From contig OX457031.1 in the NCBI GenBank assembly GCA_949752745.1, positions 46,705,257 to 46,769,256 on the forward strand: DNA of 64,000 nt. The letters are read 5' to 3'. Under the pieces are notes generated by a model. The model was given only the letters and a program-made list of their open reading frames with translations. It did not search any database and was not told the DNA's origin. Shown piece by piece: positions 1 to 11,900 of the stretch. The stretch's first letter is position 1. Each line of letters begins with the position of its first letter. A program made the position numbers and the translations under genes. The stretch is from Protula sp. h YS-2021 (taxonomy: Eukaryota > Annelida > Polychaeta > Sabellida > Serpulidae).

Positions 1-102
1 TACCATTGATTAAACTGATAAACATGGAATTATCTTCAAAGCTACTACTGCACAAACAACTGGTTTAAGCATATAATTTCCAGTTGCTATTTCTGTTTTC
101 AG

Positions 103-2263
103 ACCATTTTCAGTAGTTGATAACGGAGGATTTAAAGGGCTGCTTCACGAGTTAGACCCAAGATACGAAATTCCATGTCGTGCTACATTCACGAAAAATG
201 AGCTGCAAAAACTCTACGAAGAACTCAAACAAAAAGTAGTCGATGCCTTGAAACAATCTACAGATTTAGCTCTAACCACTGATGGATGGACACATAGAGC
301 CGCTCAAGGATACATTACTATAACTGTTCAATTTATTGATCCCGAATGGCACCTGAAAAGCTACACTCTTGAAACAAGAGTTCTGGAAGATGCTCACAGT
401 GGAAAAAATATTGGTGCTGTACTCAAAGATGCTCTTATTGAATGGAATTTGAAAACAAGAACTCTAATGTTGTAACAGACAATGCATCGAATATGACGAT
501 ATCAGCAAAAGTAGCAGGTCTTAAACCTCACCTTGGATGTCTTGCTCATACTCTGAACTTGGCTTGTACTAAAGGCCTTGAAACGAACAAAGTCAGGAAA
601 GTGCTGGCCAAAGTGAGAAAAATTGTGACCTTCTTCCACAGGTCCAACACTGCCGCTGCATAGATGACAAATAGCCAAGAACAACTCAATCTTCCAAAGC
701 ATCGCCTGAAAATTGACGTGAAAACAAGATGGAACTCAACATATGACATGATTGAAAGATACATGGAACAGCAAGCAGCCATTTACGCAGCATTGTCTAC
801 AAAATCGATCAAGAAGAATTTGAAGGAATACTCATCACTCTCAGATACTGAAATATCCGATTTGGAAATCTTGCATGATGTCCTCAAACTGTTCAATTTA
901 TTGATCCCGAATGGCACCTGAAAAGCTACACTCTTGAAACAAGAGTTCTGGAAGATGCTCACAGTGGAGAAAATATTGGTGCTGTACTCAAAGATGCTCT
1001 TATTGAATGGAATTTGACAAACAAGAACTCTAATGTTGTAACAGACAATGCATCGAATATGACGATATCAGCAAAAGTAGCAGGTCTTAAACCTCACCTT
1101 GGATGTCTTGCTCATACTCTGAACTTGGCTTGTACTAAAGGCCTTGAAACGAACAAAGTCAGGAAAGTGCTGGCCAAAGTGAGAAAAATTGTGACCTTCT
1201 TCCACAGGTCCAACACTGCCGCTGCACAGATGACAAATAGCCAAGAACAACTCAATCTTCCAAAGCATCGCCTGAAAATTGACGTGAAAACAAGATGGAA
1301 CTCAACATATGACATGATTGAAAGATACATGAAACAGCAAGCAGCCATTTACGCAGCATTGTCTACAAAATCGATCAAGAAGAATTTGAAGGAATACTCA
1401 TCACTCTCAGATACTGAAATATCCGATTTGGAAATCTTGCATGATGTCCTCAAACCTTTCAAAGTTGCAACCATGGCGATTTGCGATGAGAAGATGCCTA
1501 CAGTTTGAGTCGTTGGTCCCATACTGCACAACTTGATGGAAAATTGTACCGCAAGAGAAGATGACAGTCAGGTGGTCAAAGATGTAAAGGATACCATTAA
1601 AAAGGATCTTCGAAACAGATATCAAAGTGAAGAAATCGAGGATTTTCTTGTTACATCGTCGCTACTCGACCCACGGTTTAACACGGCACCATGTGTATCG
1701 GCAGGGATCCGAGCGTTGGGTTTCGCAAAAATTGTAAGCCAAACAGCAAGCCGTGAATGTACTCCGATGGTGGAATGCAAACCCGACCCCGATAAAGACG
1801 TAAACCTCCCTTACCCCAGATGTCAGGAATGCAAATAGGAGACAGTGCTCAGGAATCAGCAGGCAATTCCACAAAGGACTTTGTCAAGACAGAGGAATCC
1901 GCTGAAAGTCCCCAACTGAAGAAAAAAACAAGCAACCTGGCTTCTCTTTTCGGACAAGACTGCTTCGTGGTCAAAGAAGAAAAGATTGAGGCAAAATCAA
2001 AGCTTGAACTGGCTGAAGAAGAAATAAATCATTACAAAAATGAAGATGCCATTCCTTTCGATAGTAACCCGTTGGAATGGTGGAAAGAGCACCAGAAACA
2101 ATATCCCATCGTTTCTGATCTGGCTAAAGCAATCCTTGCCACTCCTGCAACAACTGTGCCCTCTGAACGAGTCTTCAGCACAGCTGGTGACATTTTAACT
2201 GCAACCAAAGCCGAAATACGTAGACATGCTACTTTTTCTGAAGAAAAACATGTGAAATCTTAA
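103..2263 (+). pseudogene. hAT transposase (ZBED-like) pseudogene
   Basis: Reading in three frames gives the order of a hAT transposase. The catalytic-core start contains LALTTDGWT (about 265-292), the second acidic region contains VTDNASNM, then a CLAHTLNLA helix, the KTRWNSTYDMIER region and LLDPRF. The C-terminal hAT dimerisation domain (EWWKEHQKQYP through PSERVFSTAG, about 2075-2190) ends at a stop at 2263. Coding may begin after an acceptor at 101-102 (TTTTCAG). The N-terminal BED zinc finger is upstream of the window. Frame changes near 442-475 and 890-1014 and stops at 661 (TAG) and 1506 (TGA) make it non-functional. A stretch near 1690-1840 does not match the family and looks like an insertion. 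A host-domesticated gene is unlikely given the breaks. Confidence 0.85.
326..1455 (+). repeat. Two direct ~565-bp copies inside the hAT transposase
   Basis: Bases 326-890 and 891-1455 are nearly identical and directly abut: both begin GTTCAATTTATTGATCCCG and end at GATGTCCTCAAAC. Differences are few: TAG versus CAG at 661/1227, one inserted base near 1016, GAA versus AAA near 766/1332. Each copy contains the TDNASNM and RWNSTYD regions, so the catalytic middle of the transposase is present twice. The near identity shows the duplication is recent relative to the decay of the element. Confidence 0.9.
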
Positions 2264-2689
2264 AATATGCTTTGTTTCTGTTTATAGGATAAGTATTTTA
2301 ATGAGTGTACTGAAAAGTCGTAACTTGATACACAAACAAACATAGCTAGTAGCCACATGTATCTTATTTAGGATAATAAATATTGTGAATTATCAAAACG
2401 AAAATCTTGATGTAATTTGCGAATTATTTGTTAAAACAATATTTTAGAGTGAATTGTTAGATGCTCAATTACAATGTAAATTCATGTGTAAGTAAGCTTG
2501 AGGTAATAAATATAAAACATTACCGTTATATGTTAGGTTTTGTATCTGTTCTAAGGTAAAAATAAATATCTGATTAAGTGCAGGTAATTATAAATAAATT
2601 AAAAAAAATAAACATATGTTGAACCGAACCGAATCGAACCGAGTCGGAGGTGAACCGTCACACCTCTAGTAGCCACTATATTTCACAAA

Positions 2690-3470
2690 TTACGATCTGT
2701 TTATTTACATTCTTGCGGACAAGTTAACGTCACAACCTTACATCCACCAATGAGAATTAAAATTTTCATCACGTGATCAAAAAGTGCCAATGCCTGCGTC
2801 ATGGCAAAAAGGATATTATTCTCACTCTTTTATACCAAATATGACAGGGTATTTTTCTTGTTCTGGGCCGATTGCATACATTTTGCCGTACTTGTCACAT
2901 GCCAGGAAGTTAGTTCTTTAAATAGTTTTTACCGTTTAGAAAAATTTTATTACTTAGCTTAAATATCGAAGAATTTGTCTTGGTATAAAACAGTGCAATA
3001 AACTCCAATATCGCTCATTATGCCCTCAGTTACCCAAAATGCATTGCATGAAGCTATCCGCAAGAATTGCTTTCGTACAAAGCAACGGCGCTTTTCTTTT
3101 CCTTTATACAAAGAAATTAACAGAGCAATTGCTGCCTACATGGCACGTTTCTTTTGCACTTTTGCTCTATGTTGTAACTGTGCAGTTTCGTTAGTGGAAA
3201 ATACACCGTCAGGAAATAAGGACTGAAACATTGAGGTAAAATCACCAATCATTCTCGCCCCCCTCGTACCCTTTTTTGTAAAACAGGCGCAATTTTTAAC
3301 GAGCTGTATATGTTTTATTTGTTCATAAAAGTGCAGAAAAGTTAGCTTCCGCACCCACCTGTAAAATGTTTGTTTACATTCCGGCCTTTAAATGTCACGT
3401 GACCGAAGTCAAATCACCAAAAATTTCAATAAAGGGGTCATAGTTTATTTGTAAACTAGAGCCGCATTTC
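2690..3470. other. No gene recognised
   Basis: AT-rich DNA with short unsupported open frames (for example 3020-3226). No family motif, tandem repeat or RNA gene is seen. Confidence 0.5.
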
Positions 3471-3550
3471 GCTAGCGAAATGTTAAACACTTGACAAAAA
3501 TTAAAACACAAAAATACTTCCTTCAATGGGTTATTTCTTGAATAATGTAA
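3471..3550 (-). repeat. Partial, inverted copy of the TTAACACTTGACA repeat
   Basis: The reverse complement matches the last ~80 bp of the repeats at 25138-25611 and 28087-28578, including TTCAAGAAATAACCCA, CTTCCTT and TGTCAAGTGTTTAACATTTC. Similarity stops abruptly near 3550, so only the right end is present. Confidence 0.8.
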
Positions 3551-3799
3551 GTATTTCACAACATGCATACAGTGTGTTATACAACTATGTACAGCTGCTT
3601 ATGGCTTATGGCACAGCATGTGTGCGGTTTATAATATTCTAAAAAATCGGACCACTGTCAAAAAAAAAATCAATAAAGCAAGCATGTCCAAGGACATGAC
3701 CCAGCCGAGTTACCAAACAAGGAAAGAGAGAAAAACTCTGAAACTGTTAGGCCAAAAACTGAAGAACTTTATCTGTCCGGTCGCCATCGCTTTTTTGTA

Positions 3800-4560
3800 T
3801 AAGCCATATCTCCGGTTCTATTGGTCGTAGAACATTGAGAATAGGCTCAAATGAATGGTCTCGACCTGTAAATGTGCCTTTTGGTACTTTTGGTCAGATT
3901 CGGTCATCCGGAAGTGGTCAAATTGACCAAAATGGGTGCTAATTGGGGTTTTAGGGAAATAAGCGTGTACATGCTATATGTTCGGTTCTATTAGTCATAG
4001 AACATTGAGAATTGGCTCAAATGAAAGCTCTCGACCAGTAGATGTGCCTTTTGGTACTTTTGGTCAGATTCGGTCGTGTGGAAGTGGTCAGATTGACCAA
4101 AATGGGCGATAATTGGGGTTTTAGGGAAATAAGCTTGTACACGCTATATCTCCGGTTCTGTTGGTCGTAGAGCATTGGTAGTTAGCTTAAATGAAAGGAG
4201 CGGGGACTATAGTATTCGGGTCTGTCCGTCCGTCTGGCGACAGTTGGAAGCACAAATTTGTGCACTCGATATCTCAGCCGCTATTCAACCCTGGCTTTTG
4301 ATTTTTGCTACAGTGAAAATATATATATATATATTGAAGTTGCGCGACGTCGAATTATTTTTCGATTCGACCAAAAAATGACGAAATGGCGACTTGTTGA
4401 AAATAGGCAATATTTTAGTATTTCTGTTGCGTGCACGCGATATCTCAGCCGCTATTCAATCCTGGCTTTTGATTGTTGCTACAGTGAAAATATATGTACT
4501 GAAGTGGTGCGACGTCGCATTATTTTTTGATTCGACCATAGTTCGTGGCGGGGGACATTC
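3800..4560 (+). repeat. Tandem satellite, ~170-bp units, two related blocks
   Basis: Block one has units beginning near 3812, 3982 and 4152 (CCGGTTCTATTGGTCGTAGA, then TGTGCCTTTTGGTACTTTTG), period 170. Block two, after GTCTGTCCGTCCGTCTGG at 4221-4238, has two units with ATCTCAGCCGCTATTCAA at about 4270 and 4443, period about 173. Block one reappears inverted at 46020-46420. Block two resembles the array at 16020-16640 (GAAGTTGTGC followed by TTATTTTTC). Confidence 0.8.
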
Positions 4561-5713
4561 ATCAGTTTCATTGATAACTTGTTGACATTGCTTTTTAACT
4601 TTCTACCAACCTAATTGGGTCGAAATGTAAAACTTTTCGGGAAAAGTACGAATAAGCCAGTTCACGGTTCCGAGTACGCATGCTTAGTAGAGGAAACTCG
4701 CAGGATTCCAGTGGGATGAAACAAATAGGGAAGATACATTAAAAATTAATTTTCTTTGCTGTGATGTATCTGTGAGGTGTCAAAACTTTATTGGAATGTG
4801 GAAAAAACCTATTCATCACATTATAATGGGTTTCTAACTCAAAAAGAAAGAGCGCTATATATATTTCGAAGTGATGTTGGTCTCCATTGATTGTTTCTTG
4901 CTTCTGTGTTTATCCCCAAAAAACTGTATCTTGTCCCATGTAAACTATGCAAAATCCTGCCCGGAGTGTTTTAGTATAGTTGAAGCTCACATGTGAGAGC
5001 ATTTGTAACTTGTTATGAGTGACTTGTTATTAGTGTCTGCTATACAAACGGGTTGCAGATTAAAATCAGGTCGCAAAAGATGCAAAATATTATGTTTTTA
5101 GATATTTTTAAAAACCTAGATGATAGCTTATTAAATTTAAAGTTCACATATTGAAAGAAAATTGGAATTTTGATGGTTTTTTTTTTCATTTCATTTGTTC
5201 ATAATTTAATCCAAATAAATTTGCAGTGAAAACAAAAAAAAAAAAATGGGAAAGATCCGGAGCCACGAAGTGGTGTATTGTTTTCAATCAGGATTTTGTG
5301 TAAAGTCTGTAAAGAAAATAGAGGGCGGCAGTTGAAGGAAATAAACATGCCATTCATTGGAAGACATCAAAATGACCATAGAACAGCACACAGTGAAAAT
5401 CTGATTAACAAATAAACTGATTGTTATTTATATTGGTTGCTTTAATTTGCATGCTCACTGAGATAGGAAATTCCCTTCAAATGAACATGTACACCCAGAA
5501 ATCATAAATTGTGTATTTATTTTATGTTATTTCGACCATTGAACAATGGTAAGTAATTATTGCATGTTTTTTCATTACTCAGCACGGTATTTCTACACAT
5601 TCGCAGCGGTCGGTCTTCAAAGTATAACCCTCGAAAAGTCGAAAGTTTTATGGGATATTTTGCAGTGCCGTTCTTTCAGGTATATTATTCTTTTTTTTTT
5701 TTTTTTGTTACAG
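4561..5713. other. Non-coding; upstream of the Mab-21 gene
   Basis: AT-rich sequence with no recognisable gene. A T-rich tract ending in an AG acceptor (5694-5713, TTGTTACAG) suggests that a 5' untranslated exon may be spliced onto 5714; an in-frame TAG at 5753 separates it from the proposed start codon. No promoter motif could be assigned. Confidence 0.4.
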
Positions 5714-5800
5714 CACATGCGAACCAGTCTGACCAATACCCTTGATCAGCATTAGTCCACAGGAATTTTCAAACAACGGAGGTCAGGAAGAAGCTGCACT

Positions 5801-5966
5801 ATGCAGAATCAAAACAGCAGTGTGACGTCTTTACATCACATCACTAACGGCTACTATGATGCAGTAAATGCAGTTTGTTCGGCATTGTTAGTGAATCCAG
5901 ATTTCAAAATAGAACTTCAAGGCTTTGGTTTTGATGGTGTTGGTGTGCCTTTCATGTCAGTGCCAG
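5801..5966 (+). CDS. Mab-21 gene exon 1
   Basis: Start ATG has A at -3 (CACTATGC). It encodes residues 1-55 plus one base. The donor is CCAG|GTATGG. No earlier in-frame ATG lies between the TAG at 5753 and this codon. Confidence 0.7.
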
Positions 5967-8900
5967 GTATGGTTGGAACTATTAATGCTTGTATTCGAGC
6001 ATGAATCAGTGCCCGATAAGTAAACGTTTTTGTTGAAGTATCAGTAATAGTTTTTCTTTAGATTATTGCGCCAAGGAACACTCCTTGTATTTTTGGTCGT
6101 GTTAGAGTGGGTCAGTGATGCTGTTCAGTATTCATAGGAAGTTTTATCATATTAGCTTTCATTGTTAATATGATGCAAAATGGCCATTTTAGTCATTTAA
6201 AGCGTAGTTCCGCTAAACAAGTATGGATCTCAATCTTTAAGTTCTAGCCCGAGAAAACAGATCAGACAGACTGAAAAGTTCATCTGGAGTAGAAACTGCC
6301 GTAACCAGTTTGTTGTTACAAGGGATTTTGTTATAAGCTTATATTTGTTATCTGTAAGAGCAAAGTGAGTTGAATGTGTGCAGGAACCAGTAGAATGAAA
6401 ATGAGTATCTAACACTGTAGTTTAGTGGACTTACTAGTAAGGAATCGGTTTGGTAGGGTTTGAAGGCATTGGTCTGGAACAAGATGTTATCAGAGGGCTG
6501 AGGAGTTATGGCACTCAGGCTTACTACGTGCATAGAAATATCCTTGTGTCTGAGGTAAGTTATGCCGATATATTTTCTATTCGCTTGAGAAACTCTAAAA
6601 TAAGATAATCTATAATGTCATCTTTCAGTTTTCTCTGAGCCGAAATACACGTAACCTGTAACGTAATAAGTCTTTTACTTAAACATATAGGATTTAACGA
6701 TATGTGTCTTTGGACATGAGTGTTTTCGTTTTACCATTCCATGAAAACCGCATTATTTGTGTCCTCCTTAATCATGGTTAGACCGTGGACCACGAGAGGG
6801 AGCCCCATAAAGTGCACATGTACTCCGATGCCACACTACCCGGTGTTGTGGGTTTGAGGGTCTCGTCCGAATCGTTTAGTGACTTGTCGGAGAACTCGGC
6901 TAGTTCTTTTCCACTTCACAAAGGTACATAATTATAGTGCATTTTAACTTAATGGTTACTGTGGCATTTTTTTTTATTATACATCACCATTCACAATCGT
7001 GTAAAAAACGTAGTAATCAGTTAGACATTAAATAATTTTAAAACTGCCTGATTTTAGGAGTATTGATTTCCAAGGATTGCGAGGGTACCCCGAGTTTGCG
7101 GTTAGCAAGTGATGTCACACAACACCTGCTCCAAGAACATGCGGGTTGCGTGGCACTGATGCACGTGGCTGACATCTGCAATGTCAGGTGGCAGCACAGT
7201 CGTACAGTGCATGTGGATGGGGGCTACGCTGGGTATCCGGGTAAATAGCGTTACTTGCAGAAAATTTGACACGAGTGTAGGGGCTGGTCCGTTCTCAGTT
7301 AATCAGTTAAGTTTGAGTCAATAAGTGTTGATAAAAATGTGCACAAAAGTAATGCAGTCTGTTCAGCGTAATAAAATACTAAGACTGAGGTATTAGTCTT
7401 TAGTATGGCAACTGACAAAAATACTAACAATGCACGCATCCATGCATATTGCAGCCAGATATCGTTTGTTAAATGAGTTAGTTATTTGCTTCTTTATGCA
7501 GTGACGGATATTTCATACACATTTTGGGGCACAGGTAAACTGATGCAAGGTACTGAGACCATCGTGGCCCTTGAGACGAGCGGATGGCCGTCGTGTGCCA
7601 GTGAATTCCGGCACCGGAAACGCCCTGGCAACTGGCCCCGGAGAACACTCATAAATCGTGCGTACGCAATGCCACCACCCCACCTCCCGCGTGTGAACCC
7701 TATCTAGATATGCCTACGTGGTGGCCATTTGTTTTCATTTCGGTCGAGATCAGTGCAACTATTTCAATTTGCAATTATGCTGTTAATTGTACGATATTAA
7801 ATGTCGGTTTGATAACGAGTAACAATGTTTCGTCTAATTTGTTGTATGTGAAACATCCAAAATCTGTACCTTCGGGAGTGCAGGGAAGTGAGGCCTTTAT
7901 TCTCCCCTCTGTTAAAATGTGACATGAGAATTCAGGCAAAGATTTCAGATGTAACCAAGTCCATGAAATACCTTTTATTTTTTCCTCATATTTTGTTTTC
8001 CCATGCGAACAGAATTAACAGAGCAAGCAGTTTATGTCATACCTTGTGCATCCAAATCCAAATCGGATCGTGACATTTCGACCGGAGAGGGAATCCCTGA
8101 CACGATTTCTTCGGGACACTGTTTTGAATGGACATATAGCTTTGTTCAAGTGGAGAAAGAATTGATGAAGACACTGCAAGTCTGGCATGTAGAGCTACTC
8201 CACTGCATACTTATTCTCAATAATGCAATAGCGCAAGTTTGTGGACTGCAGTACGAGAAAGACCTGGCAATAATAAGCAAAATGGCGTTGTTTTGGTGTC
8301 TAGAGATGGGTGTTATAAGTGCCGAGAAGGACTTGGGTGATTTCGCCGAGGAGATTTACCGAATATATATTCTGGCGGCAATGAGAAGTTTTCTACAGTT
8401 TTTATATGACTGTGTGGATAAAGAATGCATGGAGCATTTCTTCCTGAACAATTGTAACTTCTTAGAGGTGAAACCATTCGTTTTGCGCCCGTGTCAGAAA
8501 AGTAAATGAATTATAAAGGGTTGTGGGATCAGAGAGGAGACGAAGTCTCTGGCTCCTTTAGTGAATACGCATGCGCAAAAAAAACAGGTGGTCAACGGGC
8601 GATTAGTGGGATTTTTTTGTTAAGAAAGTGTTTCAAGTAAAAAGAAATACAGACAAAACCATGGCAGGTCTTTGACATAGAAGTTAAACGTTTCCATGAG
8701 CAAAATCCGTTGTTACACGTTTTAAAGTAAGGTAATTAAAACCCCGTGTGTGTTCTAGAAGTGTGAGCAATTAATGGAAATGTGTTTTTCTGTTGTTTCC
8801 CGAACAGGATTTCGACGGGGATTTCTTGTCGCGTCTGCGGTTGGTTCTGAGCGAATTGCTTCTTGATAAAGAACAGTTACAAGGTCTCGTGGAAAGCCGA

Positions 8901-11900
8901 GACTTGGCGTGTTACCTGCATGAGACATGCCGAGATCTCGATGAAGCACAGAAACAACGCTTTCAAAGGCAAGTTCCAAAATTTTATTATTAATTTTCGG
9001 GGGAGGGATGTTAACTATTGGAGCCTAGTTTTGAGCTTTTTCGTAAGAGACCTACTCCATGAATGTTACATGCGACGTGGACAAAGAAGAATAACTGAGA
9101 GAATTTGGAAAGTAAGTAACCTAAGAAGTAAGAAATGTCAACAGTTTTCTTCATTATAAACTAGTATAAGTTGAGTTGGTAGTTTTCGTTGTGATCTTTG
9201 GTGTTCGTTCTCGGAGTATGTGCATCAACTTGAGAGGAGCAACGACAACGCCACACCAGCCGTCATTCTGACCTGCTTTTGGCTTAATTGTGAAACCGCT
9301 CAGACTTTGAGTGTCCAAAATCTAGGGGATTGTTATGGAAATCCTATATGAACAGTAAATAGACATACGTAAAATATGTAAAAGAAAAGGCCTTTGATGT
9401 TACAGGCAAGTGGTTCAAAAAGCAGAGGATTGTGTGGCGGACATGTTCGCGGACATGGGCAAGCTCGCCTACATGACTTTGTACGCCAACCTGCACAGTC
9501 CGCGACCGCTTGACAGGTCAGGCTATTACCACGGCGCCGCCAGTGATATCACACACGCTGTAATGCATATATATATATATGTTACAGCGGATCTGTCAAA
9601 TCAGCGACTTTACAAAGCTGCTGAAAATTTCAGCGGCTTTGTAAAGTCGCTGGTTCACTTAGCGGCTTTGCAAAGCCGCTGGAATTTTCAGCGACTTTGC
9701 AAAGCCGCTGGTTTTAGAGCTCAAAAATTTGACAATTCCGCTGAAATGATAAAGTAGAAAGGGCATAGGAATATGTCTATGAAATAGGCTATTTACACAC
9801 CATTTGCCAATTTCCCTTCTCATGCTATCTCGAGCAACATGACCTGTGGCTATCTGGGCTCGCTTAATGGTGTCATACAAATTTTCTAAAGCCACATAAT
9901 ATAATATAAAGTGGGTTCTTTCGAATCTGATTTTTTTCGTACACTTTCTGCACGTCACCACAAAATAATAGATCGTATTTCCGAAGCAAGTGATATTGAT
10001 GTTGTGTTTTTGCAACTGACTGCTTTGCTTCAATAATGTCATTAATTAGCAGATCGTATTCTTCTTTCGGTATCAAATTACTTTTCGAACGATCTTGCTA
10101 TGAAAAGAATCGTTTTTTCAGTTCGTGAGTGAATCGTGTTTCCATTTTTCTTAATTTAAGAGTGTTATTGATATCAATTTTTTTGTATTTATTTATTTTT
10201 TTTGTTACATATTTTTTTTACTTATTTGATTTTCTGTCGATTTGGTAGATTTCATGCCTTTTTATAGAACATCGGTCTGAAGTTACTTTTTTGATGTGCT
10301 GAAATCATCATCCAATAAAAAATCTGGCGTTTTGTTATTCTTGTAACTTGGAAGTTGTGGGGTAAGAAAAATGCAATTATCTTTACCTGGAGTTGAAAAG
10401 ATATTTACTCTGTTCGGAGTCAGAGATTCTTGGCAAAACAAAAGCTAGTGAGATGTTGGTTTCCTTAATAGAACAATAAGACAAAAGAACAGAACCATTC
10501 TTTGTGGTGAGTTTCTTCGCAAACTTGGAACAACAAAATTGCAATTGTCGTTTTTCGTGATAAATCTGAAAATGTAATCGCCGATTTATACAACTTCTAA
10601 AAAAGATCAAATGCTTACTTCATGTCAGGCAATTCAGTTTGCTTAAAACATAACTGCAGTCTGTATTATGGTAAAATTGCCATTATGATTTCGCTGATAT
10701 CTTATGATTGTGAAATAAAGACATCCCTTTCTTTGACTGACTTTAAATTATATGCACTGTCTCTAAACAATTTGATACAATTGCCATTTCTAATCTTGTT
10801 GAAATAACCATAAAATGGTGTGTGAATGACATATATTAAATATGTGTCATCTATTAAAAGAATGAATAATTTCTCTCATTCTTTCATTTATTATTAATTT
10901 TGGCGAAAATATCAAAAAATGGCGTGTAAATTGCCTTTTTCATAGACATATTCCTATGCCCTTCCTACTTCATCATTTCAGCGGAATTGTCAAATTTTCG
11001 AGCTCTAAAACCAGCGGCTTTACAAAGTCGCTGAAAATTCTAGCAGCTTTGCAAAGCCGCTAAGTGAACCAGCGACTTTACAAAGCCGCTGAAATTTTCA
11101 GCAGCTTTGTAAAGTCGGTGATTTGACAGATCCGCTGTAATATATATATGTTACAGTAAATTTGTGTAATCAGCAAATATAAAGCCAATTTCGTGTTGCC
11201 TGATAATCCATGTTTCCTTTCAGTTGCTTAACTGATATCAGTATTATAACGTAAGACTTGCTGTTTCAGTTGTGTGGCGCTACACGAGGCAGTACAGCGC
11301 ACCCTGCAGACCTTGGTGCGTGGGCACCCACATCCCGATCTCGTGGAGTGGTGCTCCCGTCTGGTGTCCAACAGCCTCGCTAATCTCTACTTTGTCAAAG
11401 CCACTACGGTGCCAGTCTCCAAGAAGACGTCCGTGCACTCCCCACGCCACTCTCCGTGCACAGAGAAAGGGTATTATTATCAGAAGGCGGAGGAGCTTTT
11501 GCTCATGTCAAACAATATTGATCTCATGGTGGGAAGAGTGCGCTTAGCCAATTTTTATTTGGTTACCGGCCGACTACAGGAAGCCATGGATCTGCTGCAT
11601 GACATCATATCAGCGACCGCCAATGAAAACGAAACCTTCGATTCAGGATCAAATTCGATCTCTGACATTGCTTCCGGTGGCCAGGACGGGTTTTTACGCA
11701 GTGATAAAATAAGCTGTGATCACGTTAGGGATCGGCTGCTACAGGTGATATCGGACAGGAACTGCATATTGGATCTCCTGTTTTCCGAACACGAGCAAGC
11801 GATCGTTGCGCCTGTGATAAGGGAAGGTCTGAGGTTGACTAAGAGCATGCTGATGGGCCTGCAACCTACAGCAACCTATGTCCTTGATCCCGATCTTGTT

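Larger units (their letters stand above)
1..2668 (+). mobile_element. hAT-superfamily DNA transposon, degenerate, left end outside window
   Basis: The transposase remnant at 103-2263 is followed by about 400 bp of AT-rich DNA and a terminal motif whose reverse complement begins TAGAGGTGTGACGGTTCACC (2649-2668), a plausible hAT terminal inverted repeat. A GAACCGAACCGAATCGAACC run sits just inside it (2621-2640). The left terminal repeat lies before base 1, so the 8-bp target duplication cannot be tested; the bases after the right end are GTAGCCAC. The element is certainly inactive. Confidence 0.75.
9585..11137. mobile_element. Non-autonomous DNA transposon, ~220-bp inverted repeats, TA target site, in intron 8
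   Basis: The element begins CAGCGGATCTGTCAAATCAG and ends with its inverted form, flanked on both sides by TA, as in the Tc1/mariner group. The inverted repeats run 9585-9806 and 10917-11137. The ~1.1-kb centre is AT-rich and no transposase is recognised; the 127-codon frame on - at 9659-10042 overlaps the left repeat and matches nothing I know. It lies wholly inside an intron of the Mab-21 gene. Confidence 0.8.

Noticed and set aside
9602..9710. 29-bp periodic palindromes as a CRISPR array
   Set aside because: The 22-bp palindromes with 7-bp joints lie within terminal inverted repeats of a transposon; no spacers.
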